Part shown: positions 1-10,976 of the stretch, piece after piece
Layout: every line of letters begins with the position of its first letter
Position numbering within the stretch: position 1 is the first letter of the stretch
NCBI GenBank assembly: GCA_026936335.1
Contig: JAPMXV010000049.1
Span: 186,001-250,000 of the forward strand
From: Mantamonas sphyraenae
Lineage: Eukaryota; CRuMs; Mantamonadidae
Reading direction: 5' to 3'
DNA: 64,000 nt
Translations under genes and position numbers: made by a program
The notes under the pieces: generated by a model
The model's database searches: none
Told to the model about the DNA's origin: nothing
What the model saw: only the letters and a program-made list of their open reading frames with translations

Positions 1-1118
1 CCAGGGAGCTGTCCCAGTCGTTGGTAGCCTCGTCAAAGAGCTTGCGGTTGTTGGCAAGTGCGTTCCAAACACTGCGGTTGAACGCGTATCCGGTGTTCAT
101 GAAGCCTCCAAAGGTAATAAAATCGCCCACGGCGTTCTTGGTGCTGCTTTCATAGCTGCCCAGGGCTACAGTGCTCGCATCCTGCACTTTGCCTGTGTTC
201 TTCATCACCACCAGCTTTTGCAGCGTCCGATAGAAATCCGGCGAAACTTGATGATCTTCCTCAATGAAGCACACGTCGCCTGTGTATTCCGGCAGCAGCT
301 GTGTCCATACAAACTCCTGGATCCATATCCAGTGGGACTTGAGCGCGATCGGCGACGCGTGGCTCACCGGGGACTTGGGGTGGATGATCTGCTTGACCTG
401 CGACACCATATGTACATCGATGCGTCAGTGGTACACTTGGACGGACTGTGTCACGCGTGCAGCACGCCTCGTATCCTCTCGGCGAGACACACGCGCGTGA
501 CAAAACGCGCTGGACCTGGCGCGCATGAGAGGGAGCTCTGTTGCCGCCTCCACAGCGGGACACGCAGGGCAGCGACACGCCCGCAAAGCAAAGAAAGGGG
601 AAGAGAACACGGGAGCAACCTACTTGGCAAAAGTCCACCGAGTCAACGAGCTTGAACATGCGCTCAGTGACCTTGTCGTGGGAAACAACGAGGATGGTTT
701 CGTCGATGCCGGTGACGTTGCGCAGCGAGTCGAGCACCTGTTCAAAGTAGTGAGGACGGTCGTACACATAAATGACAATTGGAATTGTGGGGAAGGCACT
801 GTTTGTGCGCTTGCGCGCCTGCTGCAACGTGACTTTGTCCTGATCCTTTGCAGCTCCGTTCAGATCGAACCCCATGAGCTGCAGCTTGGGAAACAGGTCC
901 ACGTTGCGGATGCGGCTATTCGTGTTGTATAACCGTTCCACCTCATACAAAGTGTGCTCCACCCGTGTGCGCAGTCCCTCATAGAATGGCCGCCGCGGAT
1001 CATGGTGCGTAACGCGATGCAGAACGAGCACGTTCATCAGAGAGTATGCGAGAGCCAACACCAGCACGGTGCCCACGCCCACTCCCCAATGGCTTGACCT
1101 GCTCAGTCTGAGCCGCAT
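1..1118 (-). CDS. MGAT2: MGAT2-like N-acetylglucosaminyltransferase II (partial)
   Basis: Golgi enzyme that adds the second beta-1,2-GlcNAc to the alpha-1,6 mannose arm of N-glycans. Two exons are visible: 624-1118 and <1-397, with a GTAGGT donor after DFCQ and a CGCAG acceptor before VKQII. The gene runs off the left edge. Exon 1 has a short basic N-terminus, a single hydrophobic anchor (about residues 11-31; type II topology) and the start of the catalytic domain (IPIVIYVYDRP, LDSLRNVTGID, VVSHD), which matches the GnT-II family. Exon 2 carries the FIEEDHQVSPDFY metal/donor motif (EEDH), then LGSYESS and a glycine-rich stretch. I chose the ATG at 1118 because it sits next to the anchor; an in-frame ATG at 1166 would add 16 residues. 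The family call is firm and the 3' end is outside the window. Confidence 0.85.
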
Positions 1119-2419
1119 TTGCCGATGTGCTGGGGTGGCCCGCGCACGGCGATGGGTGCAACTCATTCCTCACACACAGCAGCAGACCGTGCCATAACCC
1201 ACCCTACCCCTCCCCACTCATCCCCACCATCGCCTACCCTTCTCCACCTCCCTCGTCTTCAACTCAACGCACACTCCACTGCCACAGAACGCCCCTTCCC
1301 CTTCACCATCATCCCTCTCTCACCCCATCAAACCATTCCATGTGCAAAGTTCCTGCAGTCGGTGTCTCCATTGCTTTTCGTTCACCTCTCTGCCTCCTTC
1401 TCAGCGGCTCTCCACAAGCTCATCCAGTGCACAGGGACCAAGTCGTCGGTAGGTCTCACTGCGAGGCTGCGGTCCGTTGCCTACAGAGCCCTTTCCCTTG
1501 TGGGCTCTGCTCCAGCAAACGTCCTCATCGCACCTCTCGATCCCCACCTGCGTCGTCTCCAAAAATGGACACCACGGGATTCCCTCTGCACTGTCTGTCT
1601 CTTGTTTTGTCTCCGCTGCTTCTTCTTCCTTCTCTTTCTCTGTACAAATCGCCTCTGTTGTTGTTGCTTGGTTGCTTTGTTCTCAGCCCACTCGTTCCGT
1701 ATCGGTGCGTCGTTCTCATGCCCAGTCCGTGAGGCGGCTTCGGGCCAGCCAAAGTCCAAGTCCGTCGAGCCACTCGCTGCGAGTGCAACACTCAAGCGTC
1801 GTGCAAGTTCCTTCAGAGCTTCCGCTTGCAAAGGTGCTCATCTGAACACACACACACACACACACGTCCATATCAAGCGTGTCCCACAGGTAGACCGTGT
1901 TCCAGTGGACTGCCATGTGTGCCTCGGCAAACAGGCTCAGGCTGCGTGCGTCTGCATGCAAGGTCCCATCCAGAAGTGGATCTCCCTGCCTGGTGGCTAA
2001 AAAGCACAACCCTGCTGGTCTCATCCAACTCCCAAAGTGACCTTCCTTGCCTCCGCCCGCATTCCCCTGTCCTGCTGCCTTGACACACTCGGCCTGTCCC
2101 TGTTCCCACTTGCCCTTCCATGTGTGTCTTTGCCTGGTTCCGTGTGTGTGTGTGTGTGCCTTGTCCACATGATGCTCCTTGCGCTTCAGCTCCTCTTGTC
2201 TCCTGCACATCCGCCCTCTGCGTCTTGCATCTCGCTGCTCTCGTGTCTCTCCCGTCCTTGTCCTTGCCTGTCCATCTCTTAATATGCCTCAGAACTCGCC
2301 AAACAACGCTCCCGGAACAGTCTTGCACATCGCTGCGCCCTTCGCTTTGCGCTCACGACTCCCGTTTGCTTCCCCACAGGGTCACAAGCGCACCCCAGCT
2401 GTCCGTGCTTGCTTCTTCT
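1119..2419. other. non-coding, pyrimidine-rich stretch
   Basis: No gene recognised. From about 1199 onward the stretch is the left part of tandem unit 1 and recurs at 4523-5736. The plus strand is strongly C/T-rich, with a CA run near 1847-1865 and a GT run near 2143-2157. It holds the 5' region of the MGAT2-like gene and the 3' flank of the first Rac gene. Open frames here are low-complexity with no family resemblance. Both tandem units keep the stretch almost unchanged, so I cannot tell constraint from recency. Confidence 0.6.
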
Positions 2420-3022
2420 TCAAAGCAGCACGCACTTCTTCGTGCTCTTGCCCTTGCTCTTCGACTTGATGTTCCGTGCCTCAAACGCCGTCTTGATGCA
2501 CGTCTGGAACAGCTCCGTCACGTTCTTCCCAGTCAGCGACGACGTCTCAACGTACGCCGCGCCTCCCAGCTTTGCGCACAGCTTCTCCGCCTCCTCCGTC
2601 TTTACGTGTGTCTTCACGCTCAGCGAGTTGTCTCGGCGCAGGTCAACCTTGGTGCCCACAAGCACAAACGGCGTGTCCGGGCAGTAGTGCTGGATCTCAG
2701 GGTACCACTTGCTCGTCACGTTTTCGAACGAAGCACGCGATGTCACAGAGAACGTCACCAGGAACACGTCCGTCAGCGGGTACGACAGCGGCCGCAGCCG
2801 GTCGTAGTCCTCCTGCCCGGCCGTGTCCCAAAGCGACAGCTGCACCACACGTCCGTCCACCATCACGTTGGCACTGTAGTTGTCAAAGATCGTCGGCACA
2901 TGGTCGTCCTCAAACTTGTTTGTCGTGTAGCTGATCAGCAGCGAGGTCTTGCCTGCTCCGCCGTCGCCCACGGTGCACAGCTTCAGGCTGACCGGTGTAG
3001 ATGAGTAGCTCTTCGAGTCCAT
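2420..3022 (-). CDS. Rho/Rac-family small GTPase, copy 1
   Basis: A 200-residue single-exon Rho-type GTPase, a molecular switch for actin, polarity and membrane signalling. Visible motifs: P-loop GDGGAGKT, switch I VPTIFDNYSANV, switch II WDTAGQEDYDRLRP, NKXD-type loop GTKVDLR, the ETSS G5 motif, a basic tail (KSKSKGKSTKK) and a C-terminal CVLL box, which predicts geranylgeranylation. WDTAGQEDY and PTIFDNY are Rho-specific, as opposed to Ras. It differs from copy 2 (5737-6339) by Ser5 versus Asn5. It diverges from the Ras-like gene at 3720 across a 697-bp shared upstream region. I cannot separate Rac from Cdc42 or Rop-like by eye. Confidence 0.93.
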   Translation of the reverse strand: MDSKSYSSTPVSLKLCTVGDGGAGKTSLLISYTTNKFEDDHVPTIFDNYSANVMVDGRVVQLSLWDTAGQEDYDRLRPLSYPLTDVFLVTFSVTSRASFENVTSKWYPEIQHYCPDTPFVLVGTKVDLRRDNSLSVKTHVKTEEAEKLCAKLGGAAYVETSSLTGKNVTELFQTCIKTAFEARNIKSKSKGKSTKKCVLL

Positions 3023-3719
3023 GGTTGAATTCTTGTTGGTCCTTGTTGGGGTAGGTTAGGTTTGGCAATCGTAAAAACGATGCTAGGGAAATTTCAGGGG
3101 TTTTGGTTTGGTTGACGGACGCAAAGGATGGCGTTTTGCTTTTGTAGTGGGCCGCTTCGGAATTCCGCGCGAATTCCACACTCTCCTTCTCCGCCCGATT
3201 GACACTGTGCGTACCTTGGAGTGGATGTTCACGTCTTGGTGCGTCTCATGTGTGTGTGGGCCGTGCTCTTGGGTGCCCCCTGTGCTCTGGAGATGTGCAT
3301 GCCGTGCGTACACGCTACTTTGCCAAAGTTGCGCCTCCTCCGCTGCACTCCACACCACACCACCCACACACTCACACACATTCTCCCGTCCGCATACCTC
3401 CCACAGTCACCCCAGTGCGCTTTCCCCGCTCCCAAACGTCCCCCGTGTCTCCAGACGCGTCGTCGCTTCCACCCCCCTCTTCGAATTCCCCGTCATCCAA
3501 TCCAATCCACCCCCCTCACCATGCTCAAAAGCGAGTGAGGTCCACTTGCACCCCCATCACCAACTCAACACAACACAACACAACTTCACAAGACCACTTG
3601 TGCAATCGTATTCTGTGACCCGCCGGCCAACAACACTCATCCGCGTAACACAGAACCTACATCCAAAACCAACCAACCAACCAACCACCCAACCAACTAC
3701 AACCCATCAACCCATCAAC
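3023..3719. promoter_or_regulatory. shared divergent promoter of Rac and Ras-like genes, copy 1
   Basis: 697 bp between two start codons pointing away from each other. It contains a perfect inverted repeat at 3159-3177: 7-bp arms GGAATTC/GAATTCC around CGCGC. Toward the Ras-like gene the plus strand becomes C/A-rich, with an ACAACACAACAC run and repeats of CCAA just before the ATG, a typical leader composition. The region recurs in the second unit with small indels, including a TAGGTTAGGT difference close to the Rac start. Promoter function is inferred from position. Confidence 0.5.
3159..3177. promoter_or_regulatory. perfect 7-bp inverted repeat in Rac/Ras promoter
   Basis: GGAATTC, five bases, GAATTCC. 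It is conserved exactly at 6464-6482 in the second unit. A dimeric-factor site is possible; no factor is identified. Confidence 0.4.
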
Positions 3720-4280
3720 ATGGAGACCAAGATTTGCATGCTCGGAGGAGGAGGTGTGGGCAAGAGTGCCCTCACGGTGATGTTCTGCCACGCCCACTTT
3801 GTCGAGGTGTGGGATGCCACCATCGAAGACGCCTATCGCCGCCAGGTGACCATCGACGACTGCAGCCACATGCTGGAGATCCTGGACACTGCAGGACAGG
3901 AGGAGTACGCGTGCATGCGACCTGGCTACATCCGCAGCAACGACGGCTTTGTGCTGGTGTTTGACGTGACCAGCCGCTCCTCGTTTGACGAGGTGTGTGC
4001 TCTGCGCGAGGAGATCCTGCGCGTGAAGGACAAAGACAGTGTGCCCATGGTGCTGGTGGGCAACAAGTGCGATCTGCCGCGACGCGATGTCAGCGAGAGC
4101 GAAGGCATGGAACTGGCCAAATCGTTTGGCTGTGCCTACATCGAAGCCAGCGCCAAGGAGTGCAAGAATGTCGACGAAGTGTACTACGAGTGTGTGCGTG
4201 AGATCCAGAAGGCAGAGATGGCACACAAGGCACCCATTGGCGGAGGCAAGAAGAAGCAGAAGAAGTGTCTGCTACTTTGA
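3720..4280 (+). CDS. Ras-like small GTPase, copy 1
   Basis: A 186-residue single-exon Ras-subfamily GTPase. Motifs: P-loop GGGGVGKS, switch I WDATIEDAYRRQ (canonical Ras has YDPTIEDSYRKQ, so the effector-loop Pro is Ala and the Tyr is Trp), switch II DTAGQEEYACMRPGY, NKCD, EASAKE (G5). The polybasic tail KKKQKK precedes a C-terminal CLLL box, a geranylgeranylation signal as in Rap/Ral-type proteins. The frame is open well upstream, but the ATG at 3720 directly precedes the METKICMLGG start of the fold. The protein is identical to copy 2; the two genes differ only at silent sites. Confidence 0.92.
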   Translation: METKICMLGGGGVGKSALTVMFCHAHFVEVWDATIEDAYRRQVTIDDCSHMLEILDTAGQEEYACMRPGYIRSNDGFVLVFDVTSRSSFDEVCALREEILRVKDKDSVPMVLVGNKCDLPRRDVSESEGMELAKSFGCAYIEASAKECKNVDEVYYECVREIQKAEMAHKAPIGGGKKKQKKCLLL

Positions 4281-5736
4281 ACGAGGCCGTCTGAGGGCAC
4301 AACCACACAAGGGAGGACACGAGAGGACAGGAGACGGATGGAGAAAGAGAGATGAGCAACTCGTTCCTGGGGAACACACATGGTACGAGAGAGAAGAGCT
4401 CAGGAGCGACGACAATGTACAGCGTAACTTATGCACACCAACCAGGGACGTTGTGGAGCGGTGATATGCAACGGAAGGGCACACACAGTCCACGCCTTCG
4501 TACCATGAGTCTTTCCCCAGCCACCCTACCCCTCCCCACTCATCCCCACCCTACCCCTACCCTTCTCCCCCTCCCTCGTCTTCAACTCAACGCACACTCC
4601 ACTGCCACAGAACGCCCCTTCCCCTTCACCATCATCCCTCTCTCACCCCATCAAACCATTCCATGTGCAAAGTTCCTGCAGTCGGTGTCTCCATTGCTTT
4701 TCGTTCACCTCTCTGCCTCCTTCTCAGCGGCTCTCCACAAGCTCATCCAGTGCACAGGGACCAAGTCGTCGGTAGGTCTCACTGCGAGGCTGCGGTCCGT
4801 TGCCTACAGAGCCCTTTCCCTTGTGGGCTCTGCTCCAGCAAACGTCCTCATCGCACCTCTCGATCCCCACCTGCGTCGTCTCCAAAAATGGACACCACGG
4901 GATTCCCTCTGCACTGTCTGTCTCTTGTTTTGTCTCCGCTGCTTCTTCTCTTTCTCTGTACAAATCGCCTCTGTTGTTGTTGCTTGGTTGCTTTGTTCTC
5001 AGCACACTCGTTCCGTATCGGTGCGTCGTTCTCATGCCCAGTCCGTGAGGCGGCTTCGGGCCAGCCAAAGTCCAAGTCCGTCGAGCCACTCGCTGCGAGT
5101 GCAACACTCAAGCGTCGTGCAAGTTCCTTCAGAGCTTCCGCTTGCAAAGGTGCTCATCTGAACACACACGACACACACACACGTCCATATCAAGCGTGTC
5201 CCACAGGTAGACCGTGTTCCAGTGGACTGCCATGTGTGCCTCGGCAAACAGGCTCAGGCTGCGTGCGTCTGCATGCAAGGTCCCATCCAGAAGTGGATCT
5301 CCCTGCCTGGTGGCTAAAAAGCACAACCCTGCTGGTCTCATCCAACTCCCAAAGTGACCTTCCTTGCCTCCGCCCACATTCCCCTGTCCTGCTGCCTTGA
5401 CACACTCGGCCTGTCCCTGTTCCCACTTGCCCTGCCATGTGTGTCTTTGCCTGGTTCCGTGTGTGTGTGTGTGTGCCTTGTCCACATGATGCTCCTTGCG
5501 CTTCAGCTCCTCTTGTCTCCTGCACATCCGCCCTCTGCGGCTTGCATCTCGCTGCTCTCGTGTCTCTCCCTTCCTTGTCCTTGCCTGTCCATCTCTTAAT
5601 ATGCCTCAGAACTCGCCAAACAACGCTCCCGGAACAGTCTTGCACATCGCTGCGCCCTTCGCTTTGCGCTCACGACTCCCGTTTGCTTCCCCACAGGGTC
5701 ACAAGCGCACCCCAGCTGTCCGTGCTTGCTTCTTCT
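4281..5736. other. non-coding interval between tandem units
   Basis: No gene recognised. It holds the 3' flank of the first Ras-like gene, the 47-bp junction between the tandem units (about 4476-4522), and a repeat of the pyrimidine-rich stretch seen at 1199-2419, which ends at the stop codon of the second Rac gene. Confidence 0.6.
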
Positions 5737-6339
5737 TCAAAGCAGCACGCACTTCTTTGTGCTCTTGCCCTTGCTCTTCGACTTGATGTTCCGTGCCTCA
5801 AACGCCGTCTTGATGCACGTCTGGAACAGCTCCGTCACGTTCTTCCCAGTCAGCGACGACGTCTCAACGTACGCCGCGCCTCCCAGCTTTGCGCACAGCT
5901 TCTCCGCCTCTTCCGTCTTTACGTGTGTCTTCACGCTCAGCGAGTTGTCTCGGCGCAGGTCAACCTTGGTGCCCACAAGCACAAACGGCGTGTCCGGGCA
6001 GTAGTGCTGGATCTCAGGGTACCACTTGCTTGTCACGTTTTCGAACGAGGCACGCGATGTCACAGAGAACGTCACCAGGAACACATCCGTCAGCGGGTAC
6101 GACAGCGGCCGCAGCCGGTCGTAGTCCTCCTGCCCGGCCGTGTCCCAAAGCGACAGCTGCACCACACGTCCGTCCACCATCACGTTGGCACTGTAGTTGT
6201 CAAAGATCGTCGGCACATGGTCGTCCTCAAACTTGTTTGTCGTGTAGCTGATCAGCAGCGAGGTCTTGCCTGCTCCGCCGTCGCCCACGGTGCACAGCTT
6301 CAGGCTGACCGGTGTAGATGAGTAGTTCTTCGAGTCCAT
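5737..6339 (-). CDS. Rho/Rac-family small GTPase, copy 2
   Basis: 200 residues, identical to copy 1 except for Asn at position 5. All GTPase motifs and the CVLL prenylation box are intact, so both copies should be functional. The frame is also open through the upstream region, but the ATG at 6339 is the family-consistent start (MDSKNYSSTPVSLKLCTVGD). Confidence 0.93.
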   Translation of the reverse strand: MDSKNYSSTPVSLKLCTVGDGGAGKTSLLISYTTNKFEDDHVPTIFDNYSANVMVDGRVVQLSLWDTAGQEDYDRLRPLSYPLTDVFLVTFSVTSRASFENVTSKWYPEIQHYCPDTPFVLVGTKVDLRRDNSLSVKTHVKTEEAEKLCAKLGGAAYVETSSLTGKNVTELFQTCIKTAFEARNIKSKSKGKSTKKCVLL

Positions 6340-6971
6340 GGTTGAATTCTTGTTGGTCCTTGTTGGGGTTGGCAATCGTAAAAACGATGCTAGGGAAATC
6401 AGGGGTTTTGGTTTGGTTGGCGGACGCAAAGGATGGCGTTTTGCTTTTGTAGTGGGCCGCTTCGGAATTCCGCGCGAATTCCACACTCTCCTTCTCCGCC
6501 CGATTGACACTGTGCGTACCTTGGAGTGGATGTTCACGTCTTGGTGCGTCTCATGTGTGTGTGGGTCGTGCTCTTGGATGCCCCCTGTGCTCTGGAGATG
6601 TGCATGCCGTGCGTACACGCTACTTTGCCAAAGTTGCGCCTCCTCCGCTGCACTCCACACCACACCACCCACACACTCACACACATTCTCCCGTCCGCAT
6701 ACCTCCCGCAGTCACCCCAGTGCGCTTTCCCCGCTCCCAAACGTCCCCCGTGTCTCCAGACGCGTCGTCGCTTCCACCCCCCTCTTCGAATTCCCCGTCA
6801 TCCAATCCAATCCACCCCCCTCACCATGCTCAAAAGCGAGTGAGGTCCACTTGCACCCCCATCACCAACTCAACACAACACAACACAACTTCACAAGACC
6901 ACTTGTGCAATCGTATTCTGTAACCCGCCGGCCAACAACACTCATCCGCGTAACACAGAACCTACATCCAA

Positions 6972-7002
<31 letters not shown>

Positions 7003-7024
7003 TACAACCCATCAACCCATCAAC
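6340..7024. promoter_or_regulatory. shared divergent promoter, copy 2
   Basis: 685 bp between the second Rac and Ras-like start codons. It is equivalent to 3023-3719, with the same perfect inverted repeat at 6464-6482. It is shorter by about 12 bp near the Rac start and carries a few substitutions. Promoter function is inferred from position. Confidence 0.5.
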
Positions 7025-7585
7025 ATGGAGACCAAGATTTGCATGCTCGGAGGAGGAGGTGTGGGCAAGAGTGCCCTCACGGTGATGTTCTGCCACGCCC
7101 ACTTTGTCGAGGTGTGGGATGCCACCATCGAAGACGCCTATCGCCGCCAGGTGACCATCGACGACTGCAGCCACATGCTGGAGATCCTGGACACTGCAGG
7201 ACAGGAGGAGTACGCGTGCATGCGACCTGGCTACATTCGCAGCAACGACGGCTTTGTGCTGGTGTTTGACGTGACCAGCCGCTCCTCGTTTGACGAGGTG
7301 TGTGCTCTGCGCGAGGAGATCCTGCGCGTGAAGGACAAAGACAGTGTGCCCATGGTGCTGGTGGGCAACAAGTGCGATCTGCCGCGACGTGATGTCAGCG
7401 AGAGCGAAGGCATGGAACTGGCCAAATCGTTTGGCTGTGCCTACATCGAAGCCAGCGCCAAGGAGTGCAAGAATGTCGACGAAGTGTACTACGAGTGTGT
7501 GCGTGAGATCCAGAAGGCAGAGATGGCACACAAGGCACCCATTGGCGGAGGCAAGAAGAAGCAGAAGAAGTGTCTGCTGCTTTGA
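7025..7585 (+). CDS. Ras-like small GTPase, copy 2
   Basis: 186 residues, identical in protein sequence to copy 1 at 3720-4280. Silent differences include CTACATT for CTACATC (IRSN region) and CTGCTG for CTGCTA at the CLLL end. All G-box motifs and the prenylation box are intact. Confidence 0.92.
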   Translation: METKICMLGGGGVGKSALTVMFCHAHFVEVWDATIEDAYRRQVTIDDCSHMLEILDTAGQEEYACMRPGYIRSNDGFVLVFDVTSRSSFDEVCALREEILRVKDKDSVPMVLVGNKCDLPRRDVSESEGMELAKSFGCAYIEASAKECKNVDEVYYECVREIQKAEMAHKAPIGGGKKKQKKCLLL

Positions 7586-7881
7586 ACGAGGCCGTCTGAG
7601 GGCACAACCACACAAGGGAGGACACGAGAGGACAGGAGACGGATGGAGAAAGAGAGATGGAGCACCTCGTTCCTGGGGAACACACATGGGACGAGAGAGA
7701 AGAGCTCAGGAGCGACGACAATGTACAGCGTAACTTATGCACACCAACCAGGGACGTTGTGGAGCGGTGATATGCCACACACGGAAACGAGGTCCATGAT
7801 CGTGCAGCGTGTCGGTGCCCAGTGGCTGTCCAATGGCACCGGCCAGAAGATGGCTGCGCGGCCTCTGCCAAACAAAATCCA

Positions 7882-10800
7882 ATGTCTTGGGAGGACGACG
7901 CGGACGACCTGTTGGACCTGCTTGGCAGTGATAGCCTGGATGAACCGGCCTATCGGTCGCTGACTGGAAGCAGGATGCACTCGGGTGGCCAGAAGGCCAA
8001 GCCGAGCCGCCTGTCCCCGCTGACGTCTGCAAATGGCTCGCGTGCGAGTCACCGCAGCACAAAGCAGGGCAATGCCTCGCAGCAGACACATCGGACGTCC
8101 AACGTGGGCAGCAGCAGCACAGGACGGACAAGAGCGTCCTTGTCGCCGCACGCCCTGCTGCTTCCCATTTCCGGCTCAGCAAGTACCAATGTACCCGAGC
8201 ACAATACACTTGGTGGCGCACGGGTGGACTATGCCTCTTCGTCTCCCTCGTTGTGCTCCGACGACGATTCCGAAGAAGACGCCGAAGCGGATAACTCGAC
8301 GCAGCAGACGATCCCACCTCTTTCTTTATCCGGTGGTGCTGCCAAGACAGGGAGCAACACAAACTCTACAACCTCGTCAAGGCGCTCACGCAGTGGAAGC
8401 ACAGGCTCCTCCTCGCGCCAGCGATCGTCGACATTTCATTTCCACCCGCGAAAGGCGGATAAGGCGAGGGCACAGTCCGGCAAAATGATGGCCGCAAACA
8501 CACCAAGCAGCGCCGCAACGCCCGGCGTGTTCTCCTCATCCTTCACCTCCCTCACAAATCCCAATCGTGCGCATTACCCTCTACAGTCGGGGAACGGCCA
8601 CACGGGGCCAGCCGCAAACTATGCTGGCACGCGCAGGCGGTGGAAGAGTGCCAGCGAGGATGTGTTTGCAGCCGCACTGGCCGCAACCAAGAAGGGCAGC
8701 CCCAAAATGCACAGCAAACACTCGAGCGAGTTGATTCGCAAACACAGCGGTGGTCTGGACACCGATGCTCTCAGTGCACACGACTCTGTGGCAGGCGGGG
8801 TGTCGCCGCGTAATCCGAGGCCGTCCCATGCTGCCCAGGATCGTGTGCAGGCGCTGCAGCTGGGCAACCTACTTACTCCGGCTGGCAGTGTCGGTGAGGG
8901 ATATGAAAACGACGACGAGCTCAGTGACAGCGACGAACCGCGGGTGTCCGCGAGCTCCAATTCGTCGCGGCCCAGCGGACTTATCCACGCCTCCAAGTCG
9001 CCTCGAAAGCGTGCCCAGGCCTCTTCGTCCGCTCGCGCCGCCTTGTACAGCACCTCCCCCTCCACATCCACCCACGGCAAGCCATTCAGCATCGACCCTC
9101 GCTCTGCACGGGGTAGCCTTCCGCTCTCGTTGTCCACCGCCTCCTCCACACACTCGTACGCCACCTCGTCGGCCACATCCTCGGGTCCAGCCACCCCCAT
9201 CCGTGTTGCTGGTGACTATTCCGACGGTGACGAGTCGAACAGTGACGACGGGTACGTTTCTGTGGCGCTTCCGCGAAACCAAGCGGCCGTTATCGAGGTG
9301 CCTTCTGGTCGAAACTGACACGCAGCCCACCACGCACACACTCACAAACACCGGCGTCATGCCACTCACACAGAAATGTGCACTCGGACAACGAGCTGCT
9401 TCAGCCGTCGCACTCGCTGCTGAGCGGCGCAGGCTCGTCAGTGAACGAGGATTCCTCGGACGACTTTTCCGACGACGAGTGGAAAGAAAACAACTTTACA
9501 GAGACTGTGTACTACTACGACGCATCGCGAGACGACACCTCATCGGAGGCAGAGAACATTCGGTTCCACCAGCAGTGCCTGGAGGACGACGACTGTTCGG
9601 AAAGCGAGGAGCTGCTGGACTACGAAGACTCGATGTTCCGCAGCATGCACCCAGCAAGTCGCACGTCTGCAGCGGTCGACTTGATGGCGTCGCACACGTA
9701 CTACGGTCACCACAGTACGCCCAGCAGCAACGAGTACGACGGCACAGGGGCACCGGCGCATCACGCAAGCAGCCCTGCGCCGCTCGGTTCGCCCAAACTT
9801 GCTCATCAGCTTGCCTCCACCACAGGAATGGCTATGGCCATGCCCATGTCCATGAGTGGTGCAGGTGGACACGGTCATCTCGTGCGCAAGGTCGTGCGTC
9901 AGCCACTGTCGCTCCTCGACCTGTGCGTGCGCGCAGTGGCACGAAACATGCCTCGCGCCTGCTCCACCTTTGATTTCGAACATGTGCCTCTGGAGCTGCA
10001 GATCAAGGTTTTGGAACGCCTGACGCTGTACCGCAAGGGTCTGTGGAACGTGGTGGCCGACGACTTTCTCTGCAGCGTTCTCCAGGCCGCCTTTGTCGAC
10101 GAGTTCAAAATGGACATCATGTGGCAAGACAATGTGACAGACACAACGGTGGGCAACATGAACCGTCTGTGCCCCAATCTGGAGCAGGTGCAGATCTCGG
10201 GCTCGAAGCTGCGTCGACCGGTGCTCCGCTTTGAGTATCTGCGCGAGTTTCGGCTTCAGGGATGCCACTCCATCCACACACTTCGCCTGTACGCACCACA
10301 CCTGGTCAAGCTGGACATTGTGTACTGTTCGCAGCTGCGCGATGTGCAGTTTGTGGACGAGAACGGCGACGGAGTGGACACGCACGGCGAGCTGGAGCAG
10401 CTGGAGCTGAGCAACATCGACGACAGTGCTCTGTGTCGCCTGCTCAAGGGACTGCCCGAGTTGAAGTCCCTCCGTGTGCGGCAGTGTCCAGTGAGCAGAG
10501 ACACACTGGCCGTCCTGGCCGACAGCTCGCCGCAAATCAACCAGCTCGCTGTCCACAACGCCAGCGAGGTCACCGACGAGGCTGTGCGCCTTTTGGTGGG
10601 CAAGTGCACTTACATCACTACGCTGGAGCTAGGCGACAAGAACGACGCCTCACACCAACTCTGTGTCACCGACGAAGGGCTGGCAACCCTTGGCCGTGAG
10701 TGCACATTCCTCACCAAACTCGCTCTCTTTGGCGGTGTCCACATCACCAACCAGGGCATTGCTGACCTGCTCGGCCATCGCGGTGACTCCCTGCAATTCC

Positions 10801-10976
10801 TTCACCTTGCCGGCTGTCCTCTGAACGACCAAGTCCTGCAAACGTTTACCGAGCAGGGTCCCAACCTGTCTGAGCTGTGGCTTTTCGGCTGTGGCGACAT
10901 TTCACAGCAGGCAAACCTTCTGCGCCGTGCCAACCCCAAGTTGTATGTCTCCTGGCGCAAGCGCTGGCGATCGTGA
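7882..10976 (+). CDS. Ser-rich N-terminus plus leucine-rich-repeat (FBXL/AMN1-like) protein
   Basis: Two exons, 7882-9251 and 9374-10976, give 990 residues. The GTACGT donor and CACACAG acceptor join SDDG to NVHSDNE in frame. Residues 1 to about 640 are low-complexity, rich in Ser, Thr, Asp and His, and probably disordered, beginning MSWEDDADDLLDLLGSD. From about 650 an F-box-like helix region (VPLELQIKVLERLTLYRKG) leads into roughly ten leucine-rich repeats of the cysteine-containing FBXL/AMN1 type (for example LVKLDIVYCSQL, LTKLALFGGVHITNQGI, LQFLHLAGCPLND). Such proteins are often substrate receptors of SCF ubiquitin ligases or mitotic-exit regulators. The F-box is too weak to be certain. 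A promoter-sized 296-bp gap separates it from the Ras-like gene. Confidence 0.75.

Larger units (their letters stand above)
1199..4475. repeat. tandem segmental duplication, unit 1
   Basis: About 3.28 kb repeated almost identically at 4523-7776 with only about 47 bp between the units. Similarity begins at the CCACCCTACCCC motif and ends just after GTGGAGCGGTGATATGC. Differences are a few substitutions and short indels, for example 6 to 9 bp fewer in unit 2 in the pyrimidine tract near 4940 and in the Rac leader near 6365. The unit contains one Rac gene, one Ras-like gene and their shared promoter. Confidence 0.93.
4523..7776. repeat. tandem segmental duplication, unit 2
   Basis: Second copy of the unit at 1199-4475, about 3.25 kb, same orientation. 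It contains a complete Rac gene, the shared promoter and a complete Ras-like gene. Downstream of it the sequence becomes unique (ACACGGAAACGAGG). Confidence 0.93.

Noticed and set aside
1119-2000. 293-codon plus-strand frame, repeated in part at 4352-5161
   Set aside because: Pyrimidine-rich low-complexity Ser/Pro/His product with no family; the repetition is explained by the tandem duplication.
3657-4226. 189-codon minus frame opposite the Ras-like gene, also at 6962-7687
   Set aside because: Antisense of a conserved GTPase; no independent signal.
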